Part shown: positions 52,810-60,542 of the stretch, piece by piece
How the letters are laid out: the number at the start of each line of letters is the position of its first letter
How positions within the stretch are numbered: position 1 is the stretch's first letter
DNA from: Spirochaetota bacterium
Lineage (GTDB): Bacteria > Spirochaetota > Spirochaetia > Treponematales > UBA12059
DNA: 60,542 nt
Assembly (NCBI GenBank): GCA_018816345.1
Contig: JAHIWG010000078.1
Location: forward strand, 1 to 60,542
Direction: 5' to 3'
Program-made: the position numbers and the translations under genes
The notes under the pieces: generated by a model
What the model was told of the DNA's origin: nothing
The model's input: only the letters and a program-made list of their open reading frames with translations
The model's database searches: none

Positions 52810-53307
52810 ATGAAAGCACTCAAGGCTAGGTTCCTAGTATTCCTCGCGCTATGGGGCGCGTGGCTCGTGCTCACGGCGCCGTGGAGCGGCGAAGAGGCGA
52901 TCGCCGGGGCCGCGGCGGCGCTCCTCGTCGCCGTACTGCCCTTCTTCCCGGCGTCCCCGCTTTGCGACTTAAGGCTAGGCCCCAAGCCGCTGGCCTACTC
53001 GGTAGCCTTCGGGTTCGTCTTCCTGAAGGCCCTGGTCCTCTCCAACCTCGACGTCGCCTTCAGGGTACTGCATCCCCGCCTGCCGATCGCCCCCGGTATC
53101 GTCAAGGTAAAGACCGCGCTCAAGACTCCCTTGGGAAGGCTACTGCTAGCCAACGCGATCACGCTGACGCCCGGGACCATCACCGTCGAGACGAGGGGAG
53201 AGGATCTATACATACACTGGATCAAGGTAGCGGCGGCGGACCCCGAGGGGGCGACCGAGGCTATCGTGTCTCAATTCGAGAAATACCTGGAGGTGATCTG
53301 TGGCTAA
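52810..53307 (+). CDS. mrpE: MrpE-like subunit of the Mrp-linked complex
   Basis: 165 residues: three membrane helices in the first 95 residues (starting FLVFLALWGAWLVLTAPWSG) and a cytoplasmic beta/helical tail with LANAITLTPGTITVET, the MrpE signature. It corresponds to subunit A of archaeal Mbh/Mbs complexes. The ATG at 52810 has GGGAG 6 bases upstream; the frame is open earlier without support. Overlaps the next gene by 8 bases. Confidence 0.9.
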   Translation: MKALKARFLVFLALWGAWLVLTAPWSGEEAIAGAAAALLVAVLPFFPASPLCDLRLGPKPLAYSVAFGFVFLKALVLSNLDVAFRVLHPRLPIAPGIVKVKTALKTPLGRLLLANAITLTPGTITVETRGEDLYIHWIKVAAADPEGATEAIVSQFEKYLEVICG

Positions 53308-53560
53308 CGGGATTTTCAGCGTCGCCACCGGCATCGCGATACTCGGCCTGCTGCTCGCGAGCGTCAGGCTCGCCAAAGGCCCTTGGGCCGTCGACAGGAT
53401 CGTCGCCCTCGACGCGATGACCATCATCGCGACCTCGCTCATCGTCGCCTTCGCGGTTTTCTCGGGCAGGCGGATATACGTAGACGTCGCCATGGTGTAC
53501 GGGCTCGTCGGCTTCGCGGGCGTCGTGGCCTTCGCGCGTTACCTGGAAGGAGGCTTGTGA
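53300..53560 (+). CDS. mrpF: MrpF-like subunit
   Basis: 86 residues with three membrane helices. RLAKGPWAVDRIVALDAMT is the MrpF signature. Start is GTG at 53300. Subunit B equivalent in the archaeal complexes. Confidence 0.9.
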   Translation: MANGIFSVATGIAILGLLLASVRLAKGPWAVDRIVALDAMTIIATSLIVAFAVFSGRRIYVDVAMVYGLVGFAGVVAFARYLEGGL

Positions 53561-53919
53561 TGGCGGAAATACTAGGCGCCTGCATCAGCCTCGTCGGGGC
53601 CGTCTTCTTCTTGCTATCGGCCATAGGGCTACTGCGCATGCCCGACGCCTTTACCCGCATGCAGACGGGCACCAAGGCGACGACGCTAGGCTCGATACTC
53701 TTCCTTATAGGCATAGGCGTCATGAGGCCGGACTACCTGGGGAGGACGGTCCTCCTCGCGGGCTTCATCGCCCTTACCAACCCGGTAAGCTCCAACGCGC
53801 TCGCGCGGGCCGCGCACGGCTTCAGGAAGCGCCTTGGCGCTAGGCTGGAACCGGACGCACTGGCGGCGGACGAGCCGATCGCGGCGAGCGCGCCGCAGGA
53901 GGCCGAGCATGGCGACTGA
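53560..53919 (+). CDS. mrpG: MrpG-like subunit
   Basis: 119 residues, three membrane helices. LLRMPDAFTRMQTGTKATTL is the MrpG signature (family form LRLPDxYxRxHAxTKxxTLG). The ATG shares one base with the mrpF stop. The C-terminal 30 residues are Ala/Glu-rich and variable. Confidence 0.9.
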   Translation: MAEILGACISLVGAVFFLLSAIGLLRMPDAFTRMQTGTKATTLGSILFLIGIGVMRPDYLGRTVLLAGFIALTNPVSSNALARAAHGFRKRLGARLEPDALAADEPIAASAPQEAEHGD

Positions 53920-54208
53920 CATAGCGATACTCGCGGCCGGGATACTCATGATCGCCGCGGGCGTAGGGGCGGTCCTCGCTAAGAGCCTCCTCGTCTCCAT
54001 CATCCTCTCTGGCGGGGTCAGCCTCGTAGCCAGCGCCGTGTTCCTCCTCATGGGGGCCCCGGACGTGGCGATGGCCGAGGCGGCGATAGGCTCGGGCCTG
54101 ACCATGGTCGTGTTCCTCTACGCCCTGGCCCGGTCCAAGCAGGCCGACGCCGAGGACTCGGACGAGCGCGTCGAGAGCCCCGCCTCCGAGACGGGAGGCG
54201 CGGTATGA
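53909..54208 (+). CDS. DUF4040/MbhD-like antiporter subunit
   Basis: 99 residues with three membrane helices; GAPDVAMAEAAIGSGLTMVVF is typical of the MbhD/MrpA C-terminal (DUF4040) domain, with the conserved acidic residues in PDVAMAEA. AGGAGG lies about 7 bases before the ATG. Overlaps mrpG by 11 bases and the next gene by 4. Confidence 0.88.
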   Translation: MATDIAILAAGILMIAAGVGAVLAKSLLVSIILSGGVSLVASAVFLLMGAPDVAMAEAAIGSGLTMVVFLYALARSKQADAEDSDERVESPASETGGAV

Positions 54209-54903
54209 TGCGCAAGGTTCTCGTTACCCTGGCTATCCTGGGCTTCGCCCTCGCGCTGCTGCCCCTGGCCTACCGCGCCGGCGTGCAGGACCGGCCCGGC
54301 GCCCTCGCGGCCGGGTACCTCGATGACGCCCCGCGCGAGCTAGGCGCCGCCAACGTCGTCACCGCCATAGTGGTGAGCTACCGAGGATTCGATACGCTCG
54401 GCGAGGTGGCGGTGCTTTTCGCCGCGACGGCGGGCGTCGGGGCGATGCTGACTAAGAAGCGCCTGGGACCGGACGCCGCCTCTGGCCGCGGGACGCCCGC
54501 GACCGAGGTGCTCCGCACGGCGACGGGCCTCCTGACGGGCCTCCTCGTGATGTTCGGCGTCTATATCTTCACGCACGGGCACCTCACTCCGGGAGGCGGG
54601 TTCCAAGGCGGCGTGGTGATCGCTACGGCGATCCTCCTCAACCTCATGTCCCGGCCCGAGTCCCGGCTTTCCCACGGCCTCATGACGGGTATCGAGTCCC
54701 TGTCCGGCGCGGCCTACGTGGCCCTAGGCCTCCTGGGAGCCATCTTCGCCCTGGGCTTCCTCGATCCCAGGATACTGCCGATCGGCCGCGTCGGCTCGCT
54801 CCTGAGCGCCGGAAGCGTACCGCTCATATACTCGGTCATCGGCCTGAAGGTAGGCGCCGAGCTCTCGGGCATCCTCGAGGCCCTGAAAGGAGACCGCGAA
54901 TGA
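54205..54903 (+). CDS. Fused MbhE- and MrpB-like subunit
   Basis: 232 residues. The first about 90 residues match the E-type subunit (NVVTAIVVSYRGFDTLGEVA, VLFAATAGV); residues about 100-225 match MrpB/MbhF (GVYIFTHGHLTPGGGFQGG, VVIATAIL). In archaeal Mbh these are two proteins, MbhE and MbhF. The start is ATG at 54205 or 54208 overlapping the previous stop. Confidence 0.88.
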   Translation: MMRKVLVTLAILGFALALLPLAYRAGVQDRPGALAAGYLDDAPRELGAANVVTAIVVSYRGFDTLGEVAVLFAATAGVGAMLTKKRLGPDAASGRGTPATEVLRTATGLLTGLLVMFGVYIFTHGHLTPGGGFQGGVVIATAILLNLMSRPESRLSHGLMTGIESLSGAAYVALGLLGAIFALGFLDPRILPIGRVGSLLSAGSVPLIYSVIGLKVGAELSGILEALKGDRE

Positions 54904-55280
54904 ACGCGCTGGAAGTATTAGCGAAGATCAACCCGGTCGCCGCCTCGGGGGCGGTCCTCGTGCTCGTGGGGCTTTGGGGAGTCATGGCCAAGCCCAACCT
55001 GTTCAAGATAGCGGTAGCCTTCTCGGTCATGGAGACGGGCGTCAACCTAGTCATCCTATCGGTCGGCTATATACGCGGCCGCACCGCCCCGATCCTCGAT
55101 TCGGCGGCCGACGCCGCCTCAGCGTCGGCCAGGATGACCGACCCGGTCCCCCAGGCGCTGGTGCTGACGGCCATAGTCATAGGCCTGGCCGTGACGGCCC
55201 TGATGCTCAGCTACGCCGTGCGCCTCAAGGCCGGCGGCGGCGGCTCGTCGATAGAATCATACGGAGAGGAAAAATGGTAA
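54900..55280 (+). CDS. mrpC: MrpC/NuoK-like subunit
   Basis: 126 residues with three membrane helices. LVGLWGVMAKPNLFKIAVAF, SVMETGVNL and VPQALVLTAIVIGLAVTAL are the MrpC/NuoK signatures. A loop rich in Ala and Ser (SAADAASASAR) separates helices two and three. Overlaps neighbours by 4 and 7 bases. Confidence 0.9.
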   Translation: MNALEVLAKINPVAASGAVLVLVGLWGVMAKPNLFKIAVAFSVMETGVNLVILSVGYIRGRTAPILDSAADAASASARMTDPVPQALVLTAIVIGLAVTALMLSYAVRLKAGGGGSSIESYGEEKW

Positions 55281-58200
55281 ACCCGCTCTACCTATTCGCC
55301 GCGTCGCTCGCGGCGGCCTTCCTGCTGCCTCTCGTCGACAAGCTGGGACGGCGCGTATCGCTGGCCCTCGTCTACGCGACGATCGCCGCGTGGGGCGCCG
55401 TCGCGCTATCGTACCTATGGGCACTGCTGTACGCGGGCGTCGGCGCGCGGGCTTTCGGCACCGCCGGGTTCGTCGCCCCGCTGGCCATCATGCTGCGCGT
55501 GGGCCCGGAGGAGGCCGCGGGCCTCCTTGCGATTTCGGGCGTCGGCCTCCTGGCGGCGGGCGCGATGCGCCGGCCGCTGGCCGAGGCGCCGATAGGCGGA
55601 GCGATGACCCTCATTACGGCGCTGATGGGCATGTCGGGCATCGTGCTGACGAGGGACCTCTTCAACCTATTCGTCTTCCTCGAGATAGCCTCTATCTCGA
55701 CCTACGGCCTCATCGCCTTCGACGACAGGCGAGGCGCCCTGCGAGCGGGCTTCAAGTACATGATAGCCGGCGGCATCGCGAGCGCCCTCTACCTCATCGG
55801 CGTCATCTACGTATACCGCTTCTCGGGCCACCTGAACCTCGACATGGCGGCGGCGGCGCCGGGGTTATTCGGCGGCGCCGGGACGATAGCCGTATTCTTC
55901 CTCCTGGCCGCCCTCCTCGTGGAGCTCAAGCCCTTCCCAGCCAACGGATGGGCCATCGACGCCTATCAGACGGCCGATCCCGGCGTCTCGGCCATCCTGT
56001 CGGGCGCGTCGGCGACGGCGCTGCTCCTGGCGCTCTGGAAGGTGATGCCGCTCCTGGGCGAGGCCCACCTGGCCGCGGTCGCCGGCTCGGGCCTAGCGAC
56101 CTTCGCGGCCGGGAACCTGGCCGGCGCAAGGCAGGGGCGAGCAAGGCGCATGCTCGGCTATTCGTCCGTCGCCCAGGTCGGCCTCGTCGCCGCCGTCGCG
56201 GCCCTGGACCGCCTGCTCGGGCTCGGAGGCCTCCGCTTCACGTACCTGGTCGCCGGCGGCCTCCTCCTCAACCACCTGCTGGCTAAGACGGGCCTCTTCC
56301 TGCTATCCAGCGCCATAGGCGACGACGAGGCGGCGCGCGGCGGCGCGGCGGGAAAACGCGGCGAGGGAGCGCTCTCGCCCTTCGGCGCGGTCGTCGCCGG
56401 AGTCCTGGCGGCGGCGCTCGTCGGGCTACCGCCCTTCCCCGGCTTCTGGGCCAAGTGGACGCTTATCCAGGCCCTGGCCGGGCGCGAGTCGTGGTGGCTG
56501 ATAGCGCTCATACTGGGGGCGAGCCTCGTGGAGGCGTTCTACGTGCTCCGCTGGCTCATCGCCATCGTCAAGGGCGAGGCCGGCGCGCTCGCGAAGGGAG
56601 AACGGGGAACGATCGAGCCTGGCGCGCCGATTCCGGCCCGTATCAGGCTCGGCGCCGGCGCGCTGGCCCCGGCGCTCGCGGCCGCGGCCCTCGTCGTCTC
56701 GGGCGTCATGCTCGGCTGGAACCTGTCCGTGAGCGACCCGCTCCTATGGGCGCCCTTCGCGGCGGCGGCGATCCTCTTCGCCATCGACCGCGCGCCGGGC
56801 TGGCTCAAGTCGCTGCTATCCATCGCGGCCGCGGCGGCTTTCGGGTGGCTAGCCTACGACAGGCTCGACGGCCTACGGCAACTGTTCGCCATCATGCTCC
56901 TGGGCGGCGGAGCCATGTACTCCTTCGCGGCCATGTACAAAGGCGGCGCGAGGAGGGGACTGCACCCGCTGTTATCCGCGGCAACCCTGGCCCTGGGCTC
57001 GGTCCTCGTCGCCGAGACGCCGCTAGGCTTCTTCTTCGCCTGGGAGACGATGACCCTGGCGAGCTTCCTCCTCGTCCTGCGCGGACGGGAGAGCCGGGCC
57101 GCGGCGCTTAGCTATATTGTCTTCGGGCTAGGGGGCGCCTTCCTCCTCATGGTCGGCCTCGTGGCGATCCCGGGCGCCTGGTCGTCAGGATCGACGGGGT
57201 CCGCCGGCGCGGGCTGGCCCGTTTTCCTGATACTCGCGGGGCTCCTCGTCAAGCTCGGCGCCCTGGGCGCGCACGTCTGGCTACCGGGGGCCTACGCGGA
57301 GTCGGACGACGAGGCCTCGGGCTTCCTATCGTCGTCGCTTTCCAAGGCGGGCGTATTCGTCATGGTCGTAGCGCTAGCCGCCTTCGGCCGCGTCCTGCCC
57401 TTCCAGGCTACGTCCATGAGGATACTCGGCTGGATAGGGCTCGCGACGGCCCTCTTCGGCGCTCTGTACGCGATCTACCAGGAGGACATCAAGAAGACCC
57501 TGGCATGGTCGTCGATGGGCCAGATAGGCTACGTGATCCTGGCTCTGGCCATATACGACCAGGCCGGCTGGACGACGGCGCTATACCTTGCTTTAAACCA
57601 TTTCCTCTATAAGAGCATGCTTTTCCTCGCGATAGCCGGCGTGATACAGCGCGTCGGCACGCGCAACATGTACGAGATGGGCGGCCTCATAAAGAAGATG
57701 CCGTTCTCCTTCCTGTCCGTGCTGATGGCCATCATCGCGCTGTCGGGCGTACCTCCGCTATCGGGCTTCGGGGGCAAGTGGCTCCTGTACTCGTCGCTCC
57801 TAGAGAAGGGCTGGTACATCGAGGCGGCCGTCGCGTTCTTCGCGAGCGCCGTCGCGTTCCTGTACCTGTTCAGGCTCATACATACCATCTTCCTAGGCCA
57901 GCCGAAGCCCTCCCAGGCGATGGTGCGGGAGGCGCCGCTGGCCCTGACGATACCGCAGGGGCTCTTGATGGTCGTCCTCTTCGCGGTCTCGGCCTTTCCG
58001 CGGCTGATGCTCGACCCCATCATGAGGGTAGTAGGAGAGGCGTTCGATCCAGTGCTGCGCTTCGAGGGATCCGCGCTCGTCTCCCCGCTAGGCTACTGGG
58101 ACGGGACGCTATCGATGATAGTAACCATAGCGGTCTTCGCGTTGTGCTTCCTCTGGATGATCGCGAACCTCCACAACCCGCAGACCGTCAAGCAGTTCAA

Positions 58201-58453
58201 CATCGTATACGCCGCCGAGAGGCCCTTCAGGCCCGAGACGACCCACTACGCGTGGAACTTCTACGCGCCCTACGAGAAGGCGCTCGGCTTCCTGACGCGC
58301 CATAGGGGCGAGCGCTTCTGGGCGGCCGTAGGCACGGGCGTCGATGCCGTAGGCGGCGCGATAAGGCGCGTGTATACGGGCAACGGGCAGACCTACGCCC
58401 TACACGTCGTCCTGTACGTCGTGGCGCTCTATCTCCTCATGGGGGCCCTCTGA
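55274..58453 (+). CDS. Double MrpD/NuoN-type antiporter-like subunit (two modules fused)
   Basis: 1059 residues, about twice a single MrpD. Module one (about 1-445): TRDLFNLFVFLEIASISTYG with the pump Glu, FKYMIAGGIASALYL with the TM7 Lys, and LKPFPANGWAIDAYQTADPG. Module two (about 475-930): LGFFFAWETMTLASFLLVLR with its Glu, KLGALGAHVWLPGAYAESDD with its Lys, and KTLAWSSMGQIGYVILALA; at the TM7 Lys position it has Ser (AALSYIVFG). A C-terminal extension of about 120 residues follows with two more helices. The two modules correspond to MbsH and MbsH'. The ATG at 55274 has GGAGAGGA upstream; the open frame before it is shadow sequence. Confidence 0.9.
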   Translation: MVNPLYLFAASLAAAFLLPLVDKLGRRVSLALVYATIAAWGAVALSYLWALLYAGVGARAFGTAGFVAPLAIMLRVGPEEAAGLLAISGVGLLAAGAMRRPLAEAPIGGAMTLITALMGMSGIVLTRDLFNLFVFLEIASISTYGLIAFDDRRGALRAGFKYMIAGGIASALYLIGVIYVYRFSGHLNLDMAAAAPGLFGGAGTIAVFFLLAALLVELKPFPANGWAIDAYQTADPGVSAILSGASATALLLALWKVMPLLGEAHLAAVAGSGLATFAAGNLAGARQGRARRMLGYSSVAQVGLVAAVAALDRLLGLGGLRFTYLVAGGLLLNHLLAKTGLFLLSSAIGDDEAARGGAAGKRGEGALSPFGAVVAGVLAAALVGLPPFPGFWAKWTLIQALAGRESWWLIALILGASLVEAFYVLRWLIAIVKGEAGALAKGERGTIEPGAPIPARIRLGAGALAPALAAAALVVSGVMLGWNLSVSDPLLWAPFAAAAILFAIDRAPGWLKSLLSIAAAAAFGWLAYDRLDGLRQLFAIMLLGGGAMYSFAAMYKGGARRGLHPLLSAATLALGSVLVAETPLGFFFAWETMTLASFLLVLRGRESRAAALSYIVFGLGGAFLLMVGLVAIPGAWSSGSTGSAGAGWPVFLILAGLLVKLGALGAHVWLPGAYAESDDEASGFLSSSLSKAGVFVMVVALAAFGRVLPFQATSMRILGWIGLATALFGALYAIYQEDIKKTLAWSSMGQIGYVILALAIYDQAGWTTALYLALNHFLYKSMLFLAIAGVIQRVGTRNMYEMGGLIKKMPFSFLSVLMAIIALSGVPPLSGFGGKWLLYSSLLEKGWYIEAAVAFFASAVAFLYLFRLIHTIFLGQPKPSQAMVREAPLALTIPQGLLMVVLFAVSAFPRLMLDPIMRVVGEAFDPVLRFEGSALVSPLGYWDGTLSMIVTIAVFALCFLWMIANLHNPQTVKQFNIVYAAERPFRPETTHYAWNFYAPYEKALGFLTRHRGERFWAAVGTGVDAVGGAIRRVYTGNGQTYALHVVLYVVALYLLMGAL

Positions 58454-59367
58454 TGGAACCGACACTACTAGGGCGCATAGGCTACGCCTTCGTCTCGCTC
58501 TTCGTGATAACTAACTACGGCCTCCTGCTCATCGGTTCCATGGCGCGGATAAGCGCCAAGGTCCAGGGCCGCGTCGGCCAGCCCGTCTGGCAGCCGTACA
58601 TAGACATCATCAAGAGCTCCGCCAAGCGCAACGCGATCGGCCACGGCGTGATGTTCTACCTGGGGCCGGTCTTCAGGCTAGCGGGCGGCATAGGCACCTA
58701 CATGTTCATACCGGCGGTGTTCGGCTCGGTCGTGTTCAGGAATTTCTCCGACTCCGGCGACCTGCTCCTGGTGATGTACTTCATCTTCTTCGGGCAGCTG
58801 GGCATGGCCCTGGGCGCCGGCGAGGGAGGCCACCCGTACAGCGCCATAGGCGTCAGCCGGGGCCTGGCGCAGATGACAGCCTTCGAGGTGCCGTTCGCGC
58901 TGTCGGTCATAGCCGTCGCCGTCCAGTACGGCACGCTCGACATCAACGCCATAGTCGCGGCCCAGCAGGGCGGCTTCGCTCGCTGGACGCTGGCGACCAA
59001 CCCGCTCGCGGTCGTGGCCGCGATCATCGCGTTCCTGGGCATGTCGGGGCACAATCCGTTCAGCGTCGTCATAGCGCCCCAGGAGATCCCCATAGGCCCG
59101 CCTACGGAGTACCAGAGCAACCTCCTGGGCATGCTCCAGACCAACAGGGCTATCTTCAACGGCGCCAAGCTGGTGCTGTACATGAACCTGTTCTTCGGCG
59201 GGGCCACGAACATAGTCGCGATGGTGATCAAGACCTTCCTTATCTACTTCGTCAACGTGTTCGTCGGGCAGGCCTTCCCACGGTTCCGGACCGACCAGTC
59301 GATCCGGTTCTTCCTCGGCGTGCCGACGCTCATCGGCATCGCCTCGGTCATCATAGCGGTCATCTAG
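58453..59367 (+). CDS. NuoH-like membrane subunit (Mbh/Mbs M type)
   Basis: 304 residues, about eight membrane helices. It links the membrane arm to the catalytic arm and lies on the proton or quinone path in complex I relatives. Visible signs: RISAKVQGRVGQPVWQPYID, a complex I NuoH signature form; GVSRGLAQMTAFEVPFALSV; and the acidic loop PQEIPIGPPTEYQSN. The start ATG shares one base with the previous stop. Its place directly before the NuoB-like gene follows the mbx/mbs order. Confidence 0.9.
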   Translation: MEPTLLGRIGYAFVSLFVITNYGLLLIGSMARISAKVQGRVGQPVWQPYIDIIKSSAKRNAIGHGVMFYLGPVFRLAGGIGTYMFIPAVFGSVVFRNFSDSGDLLLVMYFIFFGQLGMALGAGEGGHPYSAIGVSRGLAQMTAFEVPFALSVIAVAVQYGTLDINAIVAAQQGGFARWTLATNPLAVVAAIIAFLGMSGHNPFSVVIAPQEIPIGPPTEYQSNLLGMLQTNRAIFNGAKLVLYMNLFFGGATNIVAMVIKTFLIYFVNVFVGQAFPRFRTDQSIRFFLGVPTLIGIASVIIAVI

Positions 59368-59377
59368 GAGGCGCGGC

Positions 59378-60007
59378 ATGAGCGACAAGAGACTGAAACC
59401 GGCGCCCCTGGCCAACGAGGGACTGCCGCCCGAGGAGCGGGGCCTGTTCTGCGACGCCGCCCCGAGGGAATACGAGCCCGCACGGGGAGCCTGGGAGAAT
59501 TTCCTCAATTGGGCGCGCTCCGAGAGCCTCTGGCTCCTGGGCTTCGGCACCGGCTGCGGCGCGATAGAGCTGCGGCCCCTCATGACCAGCCGCTTCGACA
59601 TGTACCGCTACGGCATACAGCCGAGGCCGACGCCCCGGCAGTCGTCGGTTTTCGTGATAGGAGGCTACGCCTCGGTCAAGACGCTCAAGCGCATCGTCCG
59701 CAGCTACGAGCAGATGATGGGCCCGAAATTCGTGGTCGCGCTCGGCTCTTGCACCATCAACGGGGGCATGTACTGGGACAGCTATAACACGATTAAGCGC
59801 ATCGACCAGTACATCCCGGTCGACGTGTACATAGCCGGCTGCATGCCGCGGCCCGAGGCCCTGCTCGCCGGCTTCCAGGAGCTCAAGAGGATAATCAAGG
59901 CCGGCGACGGCGAGGGGCAGAACGAGTACGCCCGCAACTTCGACTGGTACAAGGCTAACCAGAAGAAGGTCATCAAGGACTGGAACATGCCCGACTACAA
60001 CTGGTAG
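59378..60007 (+). CDS. NuoB-like [4Fe-4S] subunit (J type) with altered cysteine pattern
   Basis: 209 residues. GFGTGCGAIELRPLMTSRFD, VVALGSCTINGGMYW and VDVYIAGCMPRPEALLAGF are the three cluster-binding regions, giving Cys60, Cys125 and Cys155. NuoB has a tandem Cys-Cys at the first site; here the second is Gly61. Cys25 in GLFCDAAP is the only other nearby Cys. It should carry the last cluster before the active site. AGGAGG lies before the ATG. Confidence 0.9.
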   Translation: MSDKRLKPAPLANEGLPPEERGLFCDAAPREYEPARGAWENFLNWARSESLWLLGFGTGCGAIELRPLMTSRFDMYRYGIQPRPTPRQSSVFVIGGYASVKTLKRIVRSYEQMMGPKFVVALGSCTINGGMYWDSYNTIKRIDQYIPVDVYIAGCMPRPEALLAGFQELKRIIKAGDGEGQNEYARNFDWYKANQKKVIKDWNMPDYNW

Positions 60008-60017
60008 GAGACCGTAG

Positions 60018-60542
60018 ATGAACGAACTGGCAACGAGGCTGGCCGGCCGCTACGGCGCCCGGGACTGGCACGATCAAAGGAAAGACCTGGCCGCGGCGAC
60101 GGTAGACGTAGCGAGGATCCGCGACGTCATGGCGTGGCTTCGCGACGAGGAAGGCTACAGGCACCTGTCCTTCATGACGGCGATAGACAACATCGAGCGA
60201 GGGGTCTTCACGCTGGCCTACGCGCTACGCAACCACGGGACCGGGCACGGCCTCATCATCCACGCCGACGTGGGCCGCGACGACCCGAAGGTCGACTCGA
60301 TACACCTCCTGTGGGGCCAGGCCTGGACCTACCAGCGCGAGATGAAGGAGTGGTACGGGATAGACTTCCCGGGCAGCCCACGGGTCGACGAGGAATTCGT
60401 GCTGGAGGGCTGGGATGAAATACCCATGATGCGACGGGACTTCGACTCCCTGGCCTACAGCGACGCCACCTATTCCGAGCGACCCGGCCGCGTCACGCAC
60501 GACCCGGCGACGCACATGAAAGAGAAACTTTACCCGGAGGCC
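60018..60542 (+). CDS. NuoC-like subunit (K type), cut by the window end
   Basis: The first 175 codons are present; no stop is reached. It begins MNELATRLAGRYGARDWHD; the family region is WTYQREMKEWYGIDFPGSPR, comparable to the NuoC/30-kDa signature ERExxDMFGIxFxGHP, and then EGWDEIPMMRRDFDSLAY. GGAG lies 7 bases before the ATG. The NuoD-like catalytic subunit is expected to follow outside the window. Confidence 0.88.
   Translation, partial: MNELATRLAGRYGARDWHDQRKDLAAATVDVARIRDVMAWLRDEEGYRHLSFMTAIDNIERGVFTLAYALRNHGTGHGLIIHADVGRDDPKVDSIHLLWGQAWTYQREMKEWYGIDFPGSPRVDEEFVLEGWDEIPMMRRDFDSLAYSDATYSERPGRVTHDPATHMKEKLYPEA

Noticed and set aside
54974-55273. 100-codon open extension upstream of the double antiporter subunit
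   Set aside because: It is the mrpC coding region read in another frame; the antiporter similarity and a ribosome-binding site begin at 55274.
52810-58453. Calling the same genes a stand-alone Mrp Na+/H+ antiporter
   Set aside because: NuoH-, NuoB- and NuoC-like genes follow without a gap and no separate full-length MrpA is present.
52810-60542. Calling the terminal cluster a NiFe hydrogenase (Mbh)
   Set aside because: The large subunit with the nickel-binding cysteines is outside the window, and gene order and doubled D subunit favour the Mbx/Mbs layout; left as Mrp-linked complex.

Overview
The window is high-GC DNA (about 65% G+C by eye), almost fully coding, from what looks like an anaerobic, motile spirochaete. 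Support for this is indirect: two Cache/HAMP chemoreceptors, a long SMC whose middle lacks a recognisable hinge, an HTH-EIIA(Ntr) regulator, many lipoproteins, and a 472-residue coiled-coil protein of a kind I associate with spirochaetes. No rRNA gene is present, so genus is not assigned. AGG (Arg) and ATA (Ile) codons are unusually common for this base composition, and the only RNA gene is a tRNA-Arg that reads AGG.

Layout. 0.3-2.6 kb: chemoreceptor. 2.6-10.1 kb: complete phosphate regulon pstS-pstC-pstA-pstB-phoU-phoB-phoR; PstA carries a large extracytoplasmic insert that looks like a degenerate phosphate-binding domain. 9.9-10.8 kb (minus): lipoprotein gene overlapping the end of phoR. 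10.9-16.1 kb: four closely packed genes (coiled-coil protein, orphan solute-binding protein, membrane protein, divergent type II thymidine-kinase-like protein). 16.3-21.7 kb: five-gene peptide/nickel-family ABC importer. 21.8-24.8 kb: GPH sugar symporter plus GH32 beta-fructosidase. 24.9-27.0 kb: condensation-like acyltransferase and zinc-ribbon membrane protein. 27.0-35.5 kb (minus): smc, small membrane protein, Pro/Ala-rich TPR lipoprotein, AlaX-type editing protein, chemoreceptor. 35.8-38.3 kb (minus): HTH-EIIA regulator, rplM-rpsI-recX and a small membrane protein. 38.5-42.9 kb: RNB-family ribonuclease, adenylate cyclase with two 2TM modules, tRNA-Arg(CCT). 43.0-46.1 kb (minus): TRAP transporter. 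46.4-51.8 kb: molybdenum hydroxylase operon, divergent from the TRAP genes. 51.9-52.5 kb: serine-hydrolase pseudogene. 52.8 kb to the end: Mrp-linked respiratory complex, cut by the window edge inside a NuoC-like gene.

How the parts work together. The last cluster combines a cation/proton antiporter module (MrpE, F, G, DUF4040 subunit, fused E/B subunit, MrpC, double MrpD) with NuoH-, NuoB- and NuoC-like subunits. The order and the doubled MrpD-like subunit match the archaeal Mbx/Mbs layout better than the Mbh hydrogenase layout; the catalytic subunit lies outside the window, so the electron acceptor is unknown. The molybdenum hydroxylase operon ends in a protein in which a GltD/YgfK-like NAD(P)H oxidoreductase is inserted inside a CoxM/YgfM-type FAD subunit. 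Together with the divergent TRAP importer, which has a perfect palindrome at its predicted start site, this looks like an uptake-and-hydroxylation module for an unidentified, probably carboxylated, compound.

Regulatory sequence. Most promoters I can see are sigma70-like with TTGac(a/g/c) and a -10 near TATRCT. At several genes the -10 box sits only about 6-12 bases before the start codon and no Shine-Dalgarno sequence fits, suggesting leaderless or nearly leaderless mRNAs. All functions come from reading motifs; no database search was run.
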